DNA of 8,751 nucleotides, taken from the NCBI GenBank assembly GCA_021797055.1, contig JAKAAI010000074.1, positions 1-8,751 of the forward strand, in the 5' to 3' direction. Below are positions 1 to 6,584 of the stretch, piece after piece. The stretch is from Thermoplasmata archaeon (GTDB lineage: Archaea > Thermoplasmatota > Thermoplasmata > Thermoplasmatales > Thermoplasmataceae). The notes below the pieces were generated by a model. That model ran no database searches, had not been told where the DNA came from, and saw only the letters and a list, made by a program, of their open reading frames with translations. Each line of letters starts with the position of its first letter. The first letter of the stretch is position 1. The translations under genes and the position numbers were made by a program.

Positions 1-301
1 TCTCAAAGTCTGAAGTTAAGCTATTTACGTCCTTAGAAGTTTGTAAAACCAGATCTTTCTTAAATATCTGCATAATACATCATTGTAATCATTTTATATA
101 ATCGTTTACTAGATTACAGCTAAAATTCCTAATTTTCCGATTGGAACATAAAAGATTTCATTGTGATTTTCGGAAAGGTTTGGGTGAAATGCCACTGCAT
201 TTTCTCATGTATTGGAGAGAAAAGAATCTGCATTCTCGATAAATTTTCGGAAAATGGAAATGTATGATTCTCAAAGGACAATTTTATTAAAGATATCAGT
301 C

Positions 302-337
302 GCAAGTTCTCACCAAGTTCATGAGATCATAACTTGC
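302..337. repeat. 7-bp inverted repeat, possible hairpin
   Basis: GCAAGTT at 302-308 is exactly complementary in reverse to AACTTGC at 331-337. Inside it CTCA and TGAG can add four pairs with an asymmetric bulge. It lies in a gene-free stretch about 140 bases before the next start codon. Function is unknown and chance is possible. Confidence 0.3.
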
Positions 338-443
338 TAAAAGGAATGTTCAAGGAAGCAAACAGGAAGTTTCATAGAGAGGCAAAGTAAGAAAAAGGAG
401 ACCTTAGAGCTACCGGAGGCTGCAGCTGTGGAAACATGTCAGT

Positions 444-451
444 AATATATA
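444..451 (+). promoter_or_regulatory. TATA box of leaderless promoter
   Basis: AATATATA is centred about 27 bases before the ATG at 474, the distance expected when archaeal transcription begins at or next to the start codon. No Shine-Dalgarno lies between them. This supports the ATG at 474 over the TTG at 471. Confidence 0.6.
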
Positions 452-473
452 CTGAAACATAATCCATACCTTG

Positions 474-1511
474 ATGCCTGATAGTGGACCGATTCCACCC
501 GATTTTGACTCTGAACTCAAGGAGTACTTCGGCGTAGGTGATCATCACGAAGGAAGCGTGCTCAAGAGCTCTGCACAACCTGATGCAGTTGTTGCCGATA
601 TTCGTTTGCTGATGACCCGGGGGAATAGGGGATATTATCTTGTAAAGTCATATGTTCTTAATGAGATGAATGCCATACTGTATAATTCCTGCATTCAGCT
701 CAATTCTGAAGGAATGAAGCCTGAACTGTCTCCAAATCTCGAAAATGCACTGCGTAAAAATGAATCAGGTCAACCAAAAATCCGCGTTATAACAGAGGAT
801 CACATAGATTTCTCCCGTAAGAATAACAGGGAAGCGATTGCACGCATTATAAAGGGCGAGGCGGGTCTCCATTTAGACGGAGTTTATCTTGTTATAGGTC
901 TCTCTGATCAGACTTACAAAAACCTCACAAATTCATTGGAAGATAGGACAAGGCCGAAAGGCAGATCCTTCAAGTTTCCTGGACCGATCAAGGGAAACTC
1001 ATTTTTTCAGCTTTTCTATGTTTTTGGAATAATTGTAACATTAGCTTTTGGATTGACCTATACTTTCTACTCAAGCAGACTTTTTAATGCTGGTTTTAGT
1101 GGTTTGGCAGTCACCTTTATCGTCCTGTGGTTTCTTGTTCCTTTTTTATTTTTTGTCATAGTTAGAAAAGCAGTTAGAAAGCAATTTCAATTTTATGTCG
1201 TCCCTATAATAACCTCGTTCCTTGCAACCCTGATTTCCGGCGGCATACAAGGATCCGCTGTAAATTCCACAGGCCCCTCTTACTACTTTGGATATCCCTT
1301 CCTTTACTTTGACTTTTATCGAGCAGAGATGCCTGTTGGAAGTCTACCACCCTCATTTTCATTGACTTTCGGATTCAGCTGGCTTGGCCTGTTCCTGGAT
1401 CTGATAGCTTGGTTCTGTCTTTCAATCATTGCTGTTGTAATCGCAGGATTTATAGGGGCAAAATATGGTGAAAGGATAAAATTAAAACTTTCTCTTTCCG
1501 CAGACAAGTGA
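474..1511 (+). CDS. Four-helix membrane protein with large N-terminal soluble domain, function unknown
   Basis: The protein has about 345 residues and I do not recognise its family. Residues 1 to about 175 are hydrophilic and mixed charged, with no predicted signal peptide, so this part is probably cytosolic. Four hydrophobic segments follow, at about 178-199, 208-231, 240-262 and 303-331. The loop between the third and fourth is rich in Tyr, Phe, Ser and Pro (for example YYFGYPFLYFDFYR) and would face outside if the N-terminus is inside. A short basic tail ends the protein. The ATG at 474 is chosen because a TATA box lies 27 bases upstream; a TTG directly precedes it at 471. The frame is intact and ends in TGA. 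It appears to be a single-gene transcript. It could be a sensor-like or small-molecule-responsive membrane protein, but nothing in the sequence shows that. Confidence 0.8.
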   Translation: MPDSGPIPPDFDSELKEYFGVGDHHEGSVLKSSAQPDAVVADIRLLMTRGNRGYYLVKSYVLNEMNAILYNSCIQLNSEGMKPELSPNLENALRKNESGQPKIRVITEDHIDFSRKNNREAIARIIKGEAGLHLDGVYLVIGLSDQTYKNLTNSLEDRTRPKGRSFKFPGPIKGNSFFQLFYVFGIIVTLAFGLTYTFYSSRLFNAGFSGLAVTFIVLWFLVPFLFFVIVRKAVRKQFQFYVVPIITSFLATLISGGIQGSAVNSTGPSYYFGYPFLYFDFYRAEMPVGSLPPSFSLTFGFSWLGLFLDLIAWFCLSIIAVVIAGFIGAKYGERIKLKLSLSADK

Positions 1512-1603
1512 GATGAACCTGAAAGATAAATTTCAGAAGGCAAACATCAGATTTCATTGTTACTGCAAGAGATCAAAAAATAAAACTAAATATCTTTGAC
1601 GCA

Positions 1604-1714
1604 CTATCGTTTAAACTGTTTGTGTAGGTTTCGGACTACTTCATAGCCTGCTTTGTTGAATCTAATGAACTCGTAGGTCTGGTAGGCAAATATATAGAAT
1701 GGTTTGCATTCCAT
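1604..1714 (-). pseudogene. Possible 3' remnant of a minus-strand gene
   Basis: On the minus strand an ATG at 1714 opens 36 codons ending in TAG at 1604. The predicted peptide has ordinary protein-like composition, including AYQTYEFIRFNKAGYE followed by VVRNLHKQFKR. It reads like the last residues of a larger gene, perhaps a transposase, but I cannot assign the family. Upstream of the ATG the frame runs into the start of the opposite-strand membrane gene, so the rest of any such gene is gone. It overlaps that gene's promoter. This could be a chance ORF. Confidence 0.2.
1688..1696 (+). promoter_or_regulatory. TATA box of leaderless promoter
   Basis: AAATATATA is centred about 27 bases before the ATG at 1719, with no Shine-Dalgarno between. 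This repeats the arrangement at 444-451 and identifies 1719, not the TTG at 1704, as the start. Confidence 0.6.
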
Positions 1715-1718
1715 CGAT

Positions 1719-2087
1719 ATGGCATCGCCCAGAAAACTCACTGGAATTGTGGCCGCGCTAATCGTCGTCATAATCTCGATACTCCTGTTCTATCTTTCCT
1801 ATATTGACATCGGGAACAAAGAGGAGGCATTTGTTGTAATAGGATTGATTGCAGTTCTTTTTGCCTTGATTTCGTATCTGATGCATGCCTTCATCTCGCA
1901 GGTAAAGGTAGTTACCGCTTTTGTATGGGCATATTACGCGTTTGGGGTTGTAAGCATGGTTTATGGGACTGCAATAATCAAGTTTGATGTGTTGTATCTC
2001 ATCTTAGTGCTTCTTTTCGTTCTAGTATCTATTGCATTTATTTATTGGAGGCTATCAACCATGATCTCTGATCCTGAGACAAAATAG
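1719..2087 (+). CDS. Small four-helix membrane protein, function unknown
   Basis: The protein is 122 residues and is almost entirely transmembrane. Hydrophobic segments lie at about 9-29, 36-57, 63-83 and 90-110, joined by very short loops, with a positively charged N-terminus (MASPRK) and an acidic-ended C-terminus (MISDPETK). I recognise no family motif. The start is set by a TATA box 27 bases upstream; a TTG at 1704 would add five residues but would sit too close to that box. It has its own promoter, is separated from the preceding membrane gene by about 200 bases, and ends with TAG. Four-helix mini-proteins of this kind are common in Thermoplasmata and are mostly uncharacterised. It is intact and seems expressed alone. 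Confidence 0.75.
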   Translation: MASPRKLTGIVAALIVVIISILLFYLSYIDIGNKEEAFVVIGLIAVLFALISYLMHAFISQVKVVTAFVWAYYAFGVVSMVYGTAIIKFDVLYLILVLLFVLVSIAFIYWRLSTMISDPETK

Positions 2088-2314
2088 TACATATATGAAG
2101 GCCAAAAATGTTCAGAACATATTCTGCAGAACAATTTGATAGATTCATTCGGACAATAAAATTCTGAAATTCTTTGAACACCTAGGCAAAGTTTTGAACT
2201 TCTCTCTTGGAAATATTATTATTTCTATACCGCATAAAAAGTGGATTCTCTTCATATTGACTGCTTTTGAATTATAATGTTGTTTTCTGGAAAAATATTG
2301 ACCTATTTCATTAT

Positions 2315-2330
2315 CTTTAAAGTTTTTAAG
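2315..2330 (+). promoter_or_regulatory. Promoter of the decayed mcm gene cluster
   Basis: CTTTAAAGTTTTTAAG contains two overlapping TATA-like cores about 21 and 29 bases before the ATG at 2347, placing the predicted transcript start at or near that ATG. A purine stretch GGGAGAGG lies only two bases before the ATG, too close for a normal Shine-Dalgarno, so a leaderless start is more likely. Confidence 0.5.
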
Positions 2331-2346
2331 CGCCGCGGGAGAGGTT

Positions 2347-2505
2347 ATGGCGCTCAGTTCCAATCTCATTATCCCTTTGCATCCGGACACAGTCTGATTT
2401 GGCTCAGAAGCCTATTTTTCAACGTTCAGCAGGGACCCGAGGAATGACGATGAAATACTGATCGGGGCGATGATCTGGCTTGAAGAAAGGAAGAGAAGCA
2501 GATGA
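2347..2505 (+). pseudogene. Short first gene of the mcm cluster, broken by an in-frame TGA
   Basis: The frame begins at ATG 2347 (MALSSNLIIPLHPDTV), hits TGA at 2395-2397 and then continues open in the same frame for 35 more codons, ending DEILIGAMIWLEERKRSR at TGA 2503-2505. That final TGA overlaps the ATG of the next gene as ATGA, the usual sign of translational coupling. This indicates that the second half was once translated right up to the overlap. The simplest reading is a gene of about 52 codons with one nonsense mutation. I do not recognise the product. The 3' half could instead be the tail of a longer lost gene. Confidence 0.45.
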
Positions 2506-2834
2506 GCACCGTTCGGGAGCTTATTTCCATCGGGGATCCTGCAGCCAGAACAGACAGGTACATGGAGAGACAGGGAGGAAGGGACCTATCAAGCTCAGAA
2601 CTCCTTGCCTGTGGCCTCTTTATGGACATTGTCGAGGCGCACGACGAACTCCTTAAATGGACTAAGAGACACCCAAATGACTGTGCAATGCTTTCCTTTT
2701 CACCTCTGACAGTCAGTGCGTATGCGTCAGTATTCACCGATCCTGATCAGAACAGCCAGAAAGAGAACTGGAAAACGAAATCGAAGAGGAAGAACAGGAA
2801 CAGAAACTACTGGAAGGAGTGGGATGCTCTGTGA
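2502..2834 (+). pseudogene. Second gene of the mcm cluster, probably frameshifted
   Basis: The ATG at 2502 overlaps the preceding stop (ATGA). The first 82 or so residues (starting MSTVRELISIGDPAARTDRY, later ELLKWTKRHPNDC) look like normal coding sequence. After about 2747 the frame turns into a Lys/Asn/Arg/Trp string and ends at 2834. One base back, the alternative frame gives a strongly acidic linker, ELENEIEEEEQEQKLLEG, and runs without a stop into mcm. A single-base deletion between about 2747 and 2760 explains this; the alternative frame is closed by TGA at 2744-2746, which limits where the shift can be. I do not recognise the protein. In archaea a GINS subunit often lies next to mcm and has an acidic linker, so GINS is a positional guess only. 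Confidence 0.45.
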
Positions 2835-2905
2835 TGGATTTTTATCGTACAATTTTAAGCAGGTATATCTCGAATGGCGCTCCGTCCACCAACCGATCAA
2901 ATATC

Positions 2906-2911
2906 AGGAGG
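2906..2911 (+). promoter_or_regulatory. Shine-Dalgarno for mcm
   Basis: AGGAGG lies six bases before a GTG at 2918 and twelve before an ATG at 2924, both in the mcm frame. This spacing favours GTG 2918. It indicates mcm was an internal operon gene translated by ribosome binding, unlike the leaderless genes nearby. Confidence 0.55.
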
Positions 2912-2917
2912 AAATCC

Positions 2918-4327
2918 GTGGATATGTCCGCACCTCAGAGCGATATGGAGAAAACTGCCGAGAGATACATCACCAGCAGGGCAGATTTCGAGCTGATGAA
3001 ATCACAGACTTATCTGAGGGAGTACTACCTTGATATCAAAGACCTTCAGAAAGCAGTGAATCATCGCGATAGATACGAGGAGGAAACGGACGGATTCAGG
3101 AACATGAGGGATTCCTGGATACCCGCAGGCAGGCTTAAGGATGCTATTGATACATTGATTGAAACGGGATATCCGTTCTTCCTCGAGGAGGAGGCTGCGG
3201 AGGACATGCTGAGGTTTCTCGACAGCAACCCTGAAGACATGATCCGCGCGCTCAATCGGTCAATGAGCCAATGGGCATACAGTCCCGGAGACAAACATAA
3301 CGTGGATTTCTACGTTCCGGAATTCATTGTAAAGAATGCGAAGCGGTACGCAAGGGAGATAGGAAGCCTTGATCTCTCATCAGACAGTGGGAAACTCGTT
3401 CATATCTCCGGAACTCTCCTCTACCTTTCGGATCCGGTTGAGATCGAGTTTGTCAAGATGGCATACCTCTACCAGGAATGCTCCGGATACACAGTGACCG
3501 ACGGTGAGAAACCTAGAACATGCGATCATTGCGGCAGCAGGAAACAGAAATTCGCTCCGGACAGCGAGCTCACCATAACCCGCAATTTTCATGAGGTCAT
3601 ACTGCAGGAGAACGTTGAGGATCTTGCAGGATCGGCGGCATCGGTGAGGATGCACTACTTCGGTTCATTGATAAATCAGTTAACGTTTGGAGACAGAATC
3701 ACAGCATCCGGGCTTGTGAGGGGCGTGAAGATCCCCATGAAAGCGACAATGACCTATCTTATCCAAGTATTATCGGCATCGAAGAGCGATAAGAAGAGCA
3801 TCGCCATAACGGAGAAGGATCAGGAAGAGATAATGAAGATGTCCAGGGATCCGGATGTTCTTGACAGGCTGGCAGTAATGCTTGCCTCGTAGATAATAGG
3901 CAGAGAGGCCGAAAAGAAGGCGATGATCCTGCAGGCAGTGCGCGGGATAGAGAATAAGAGATCAAGCTTCACTGAGTGGGGAAGGACCCACATACTGTTC
4001 GCCGGCGATCCTGGAAAGGGAAAATCCCAGCTTCTCATATCCCAGAAAGTCCTTTCAGAAAGATCATACTACATATCCGATACCAGCAAGGCAGGCATCA
4101 CAGCAGCTATCGCCGATATTGGAAACTGGCGTGTCATTGTCCCCGGAATACTGATTCTCGCAAATAACGGAGTAGCATGCATCGACAAATTCGATAAGAT
4201 GCAGAAAGGAGACCGCGAAGGACTGCACACAAGCATGGAGCAGGGCAGGAGTCTGGGAAAGGAGAACCTTGACCGCGTTATGAACAATGCAAGGTTGTTG
4301 ATAAACGAGATCTCGTCCAAGATCTGA
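2918..4327 (+). pseudogene. mcm: Degenerate MCM replicative helicase
   Basis: MCM is the hexameric helicase that unwinds DNA at archaeal origins. The frame from GTG 2918 to TAG 3890-3892 encodes the N-terminal half, including the OB-fold/zinc region (KLVHISGTL, CDHCGS, then a stretch like the family's VxLQE). The same frame resumes directly with IIGREAEKKA and the AAA+ core: Walker A GDPGKGKS at 4004-4027, GITAAI, and Walker B CIDKFDKM. Several lesions are visible. The TAG falls where the family has Ser or Pro before IYGHE. The first zinc-finger Cys is Tyr (YQEC for CxxC). The Walker B Glu is Lys (codon 4187-4189). A few residues are missing before the Walker B strand, and the gene stops at about the sensor-1 region (TGA 4325-4327), so sensor 1, the arginine finger and the C-terminal winged helix are absent. 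A functional helicase is impossible. It is probably an extra, element-borne mcm rather than the host's essential copy. Confidence 0.85.
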
Positions 4328-4480
4328 GGCCAGGACTATGATTCAAGTTAAAATGAGCAAACAATATCTTCACTTTAGGAGATGTCAAACCAGGTGCTTG
4401 ATGTTCTATAAGATTGTACAGACTGTTTATCCAAAACTAAGTCTAATCAAGTTCCTGAGTGTTCGGCATTTAGCGGCTAT

Positions 4481-4489
4481 CTTTAAAAT
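4481..4489 (+). promoter_or_regulatory. Possible TATA box of the 4558 gene
   Basis: CTTTAAAAT would start transcription near 4510, giving a leader of roughly 45 bases that includes the Shine-Dalgarno at 4541-4548. A closer box-like stretch at 4516-4525 would start the transcript too late to include it. Confidence 0.35.
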
Positions 4490-4540
4490 GCCCAAACAAC
4501 CGATTACACTGAAGTCTTATATTAGCAGAGTAAATAGCTT

Positions 4541-4548
4541 GAGGAGGT
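4541..4548 (+). promoter_or_regulatory. Strong Shine-Dalgarno deciding a GTG start
   Basis: GAGGAGGT lies nine bases before GTG 4558. It is the strongest ribosome binding site in the window and fixes this non-ATG start. Confidence 0.65.
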
Positions 4549-4557
4549 TACATTTTT

Positions 4558-5463
4558 GTGGTCAACTATGATTTAGTTGTAATAATAGTGACTGTAATTT
4601 ATTCTGTACTAGGAATATGGCACAATTCCAGTATAATCGCAAGGAAAGTAAGTCGTTCCGTCACTCCCCCTAATGGATTCAGAAACGAGATGCAATTTCT
4701 TGAATTTCTCATGGACCTCAGAAGCGATGTTATCACTAAACTCTATAGGGTGAAGTATGAGTATCTTAATGAGCATTTAAGATATTACGCAATATATACG
4801 ATATTCAGGTATTTCTCTCCCTTCTTTGCTTTAGGAATTTACTTCGGCCTTGAAAAGTACGCCAGTGAGATTTCAAACAACTTTGGTAGTTTTCTTATTA
4901 TTATCGCGATGTGCCTTATGTCGCTCGCACCCATTATTCAAAGACGGGAGTCCATTAGCATTATTAAAATGGAACACATCCTGCATAATGCAGAAGAATT
5001 CCCCTTGGAAAAAAATAACAAGGAGGTATTATCAAGAATTGAGGATTACCAAAAATTGAAGGCGAACCTGATGTTGGTCTTAACCTTTGTACTTATTATA
5101 AGTGGTTTCTTGTCAGCGATGGTTGCCATAGTAATAATAAACCATTCAGAACTTTCGTTTGATCCGATTTCGATCGTATTAGACATAATAGGCGCAGTTC
5201 TCCTGAGTCTTATGTATTTCGTCTGGTCAATTGTTGTGTTTATGACTAGAATCACTGATTCCCACATAAACGAGTACTTTATTGAAAATACCCCTTCAAA
5301 AGTCGAGGTAAGGGTACTTGTAAATATAGGGAAGCAGATATTTCCAATAAGAGGACAATTAATCGGGTTATCTCATAGTCGGATTACCATCAAGGATGCA
5401 GACAATTTTATTCAGTCTTTCAGTTTCAAACATATAGAGAATATATCAGCAAAAGATACCTAG
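4558..5463 (+). CDS. Five-helix membrane protein with C-terminal soluble beta-rich domain, function unknown
   Basis: The protein has 301 residues and starts at GTG because of the Shine-Dalgarno just upstream. Hydrophobic segments lie at about 5-21, 77-98, 109-127, 170-195 and 205-229. Between the first two is a charged, probably helical stretch (about 25-75), and between the third and fourth a second charged helix (about 128-168), so much of the protein projects on one face of the membrane. The last 65 residues are soluble, with alternating strands such as VRVLVNIGKQIFPIRGQLIG and SRITIKD, which suggests a small beta barrel (SH3- or Sm-like). That fold is an inference from the pattern, not a recognised domain. 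The frame is undamaged although the genes on both sides are decayed, so it is probably still under selection. It does not overlap its neighbours. I recognise no family. Confidence 0.8.
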   Translation: MVNYDLVVIIVTVIYSVLGIWHNSSIIARKVSRSVTPPNGFRNEMQFLEFLMDLRSDVITKLYRVKYEYLNEHLRYYAIYTIFRYFSPFFALGIYFGLEKYASEISNNFGSFLIIIAMCLMSLAPIIQRRESISIIKMEHILHNAEEFPLEKNNKEVLSRIEDYQKLKANLMLVLTFVLIISGFLSAMVAIVIINHSELSFDPISIVLDIIGAVLLSLMYFVWSIVVFMTRITDSHINEYFIENTPSKVEVRVLVNIGKQIFPIRGQLIGLSHSRITIKDADNFIQSFSFKHIENISAKDT

Positions 5464-5570
5464 AATTGCAGAAAATCAATGCCGCAGTTCCGACTTTACC
5501 ATTTGTTGGTGCAAGAAGGTTCAAGGAATCTTCGTTTGATCCTTGTTAACTTTTATGGCAAAACTTAACA

Positions 5571-6134
5571 ATGGAATTGAGAGCTATTGTCAGATCTTCA
5601 GAAAAGTCCCAGGTGAGAATACTCAGGCCCAGTGAATTTGAAATCATGAGAGATGCAATGGATCCGGATACCAGGAGAATTTGCACATCTCTACTCCTGA
5701 CTGGAATGAGGTATGCCGAGCTCCAGAGACTGAGGGAGAACCCGGAATGGCTCGACGGGAAGTTCATTTACCTTCCTAGAGGATCCATGCTGAAGGTCAA
5801 GGCAAAACAGAGGGAACGGGTAGTCAGATTGTCGGATATGGGAAAGACCCTGCTACCGGATTTGTTCCAGGTTCCTTATCCCTTACCTGAACTGCCAGCA
5901 TTGGACATGAAGCTTAGAAGATTATCGATACGGACCCTGGATGGAAATCCTCTCAATAACAAGACATTCAGGAAGACCTGTGAATCATGGCTCGTGTTTT
6001 ACTATCCCGATAAGGCGCTTCTGATTACGCTGAGCTAGGGACGCACCACCTCAACTCAATATGAGCATTACCTGAACATACCGTTCGAGAAAGATGACAG
6101 GAAATAGATGAGGAAATGGGCGAAGGGTTTCTGA
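5571..6134 (+). pseudogene. Tyrosine recombinase (archaeal integrase) inactivated by two TAG codons
   Basis: Tyrosine recombinases cut and rejoin DNA to integrate or excise mobile elements. Only the catalytic domain is present. It has the first Arg in TGMRYAEL (R47), Lys residues in MLKVKAKQRERVVRLS, the second-Arg motif KTFRKT (R134), and the C-terminal STQYEHYLNIPF, with Y167 placed nine residues after the His position, as the nucleophile should be. The family normally reads SQGHT just before; here it reads S-TAG-G-R-T. The Gln codon has therefore become TAG (6036-6038) and the catalytic His is Arg. A second TAG (6105-6107) replaces a residue in DDRK-x-MRKW, and the frame ends at TGA 6132-6134. 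The product stopped at 6038 lacks the nucleophile, so the enzyme is dead. No N-terminal core-binding domain precedes the ATG at 5571; it may be lost or, in this short subfamily, never present. Confidence 0.85.
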
Positions 6135-6213
6135 AAAAATGTTGCCTGCGTTGACAAGACGATTGAATCTCTCGGGGAATTTCTCCTCAATTGCTTGCTT
6201 GGACCAGAAAATG

Positions 6214-6219
6214 TATTAA
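6214..6219 (+). promoter_or_regulatory. Possible TATA box of the 6243 gene
   Basis: TATTAA is centred about 26-27 bases before ATG 6243, the same geometry as the leaderless promoters at 444 and 1688. It supports ATG 6243 as a start. Confidence 0.35.
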
Positions 6220-6242
6220 TCCTGAAGAGTTTCAATGGAATC

Positions 6243-6584
6243 ATGGAGATTTTTGCAGACATAATAGAATACCATGATCCCGGGTCGGGCTGGAAACTAG
6301 CATCATGGAGGCCTGTGAAGGAATACATACCGATCACGAGCATTGCTGACATCGAAAAGCTAAAGAAAGAGTGTCAGGATCTCGCTGAGATATCCGCCAA
6401 AGATGGCACTTTCGACGATTTCTACCTGAAGTTTTACAAAAAAGTGAAACCATATACTTATGAAACTTCCAATGAGAATCACACTGGTATTATTAGGCAC
6501 ACGGTTAATGGTGAGGAAATCAGCGAGCAAAACGTCATTAGAGAGTTATCCTCTCGTGAAAGGAAAGGTGAAAGTGAAGCATAG
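6243..6584 (+). CDS. Small soluble hypothetical protein
   Basis: The predicted protein is 113 residues, hydrophilic, with no membrane segment or signal. It begins MEIFADIIEYHDPGSGW, has a charged helical middle (ADIEKLKKECQDLAEISAKD), then FYLKFYKKVKPYTYE, and ends in a charged tail. I recognise no family. The start ATG 6243 is favoured by a TATA-like box; a TTG at 6195 is the other option. The frame is also open back to 6135, directly after the recombinase stop and in the recombinase frame (KNVACVDKTIESLGEFLL), so the ORF could be a separated 3' part of a longer recombinase-linked gene. The 3' end overlaps the end of a doubtful minus-strand ORF by 39 bases. It may be a real small gene or a remnant. 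Confidence 0.5.
   Translation: MEIFADIIEYHDPGSGWKLASWRPVKEYIPITSIADIEKLKKECQDLAEISAKDGTFDDFYLKFYKKVKPYTYETSNENHTGIIRHTVNGEEISEQNVIRELSSRERKGESEA

Larger units (their letters stand above)
1..470. other. AT-rich region without a convincing gene
   Basis: All frames on both strands are broken by frequent stops, and I see no gene I can support. The region contains two copies of the core ATTTTCGGAAA (166-176 and inside 243-255). The second copy is an odd-centred perfect palindrome, ATTTTC-G-GAAAAT. A 7-bp inverted repeat (302-308 and 331-337) encloses a further 4-bp pairing (CTCA/TGAG) and could fold as a hairpin. A plus-strand frame is open for about 34 codons just before 434 and could be the tail of a decayed gene, but I do not recognise it. 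The promoter of the next gene lies at the right end. Confidence 0.5.

Noticed and set aside
372..578. Minus-strand ORF of 68 codons
   Set aside because: It is antisense to the start and promoter of the 474 gene and has no promoter or recognisable product.
2145..2390. Minus-strand ORF of 81 codons
   Set aside because: It lies in AT-rich intergenic DNA, covers the promoter and start of the mcm cluster on the other strand, and has no recognisable motif.
2716..3033. Plus-strand ORF rich in Arg, Thr and Gly
   Set aside because: It is an out-of-frame reading of the acidic linker and the MCM N-terminus; the composition is that of a shadow frame.
4338..4571. Plus-strand ORF of 77 codons after the mcm remnant
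   Set aside because: No recognisable motif, no start signals, and it overlaps the Shine-Dalgarno and start of the 4558 gene. It could contain eroded mcm sequence but I cannot show that.
5464..5570. Short open frame before the recombinase, possible N-terminal domain
   Set aside because: It is in a different frame, ends in TAA before the recombinase ATG, and shows no core-binding-domain pattern.
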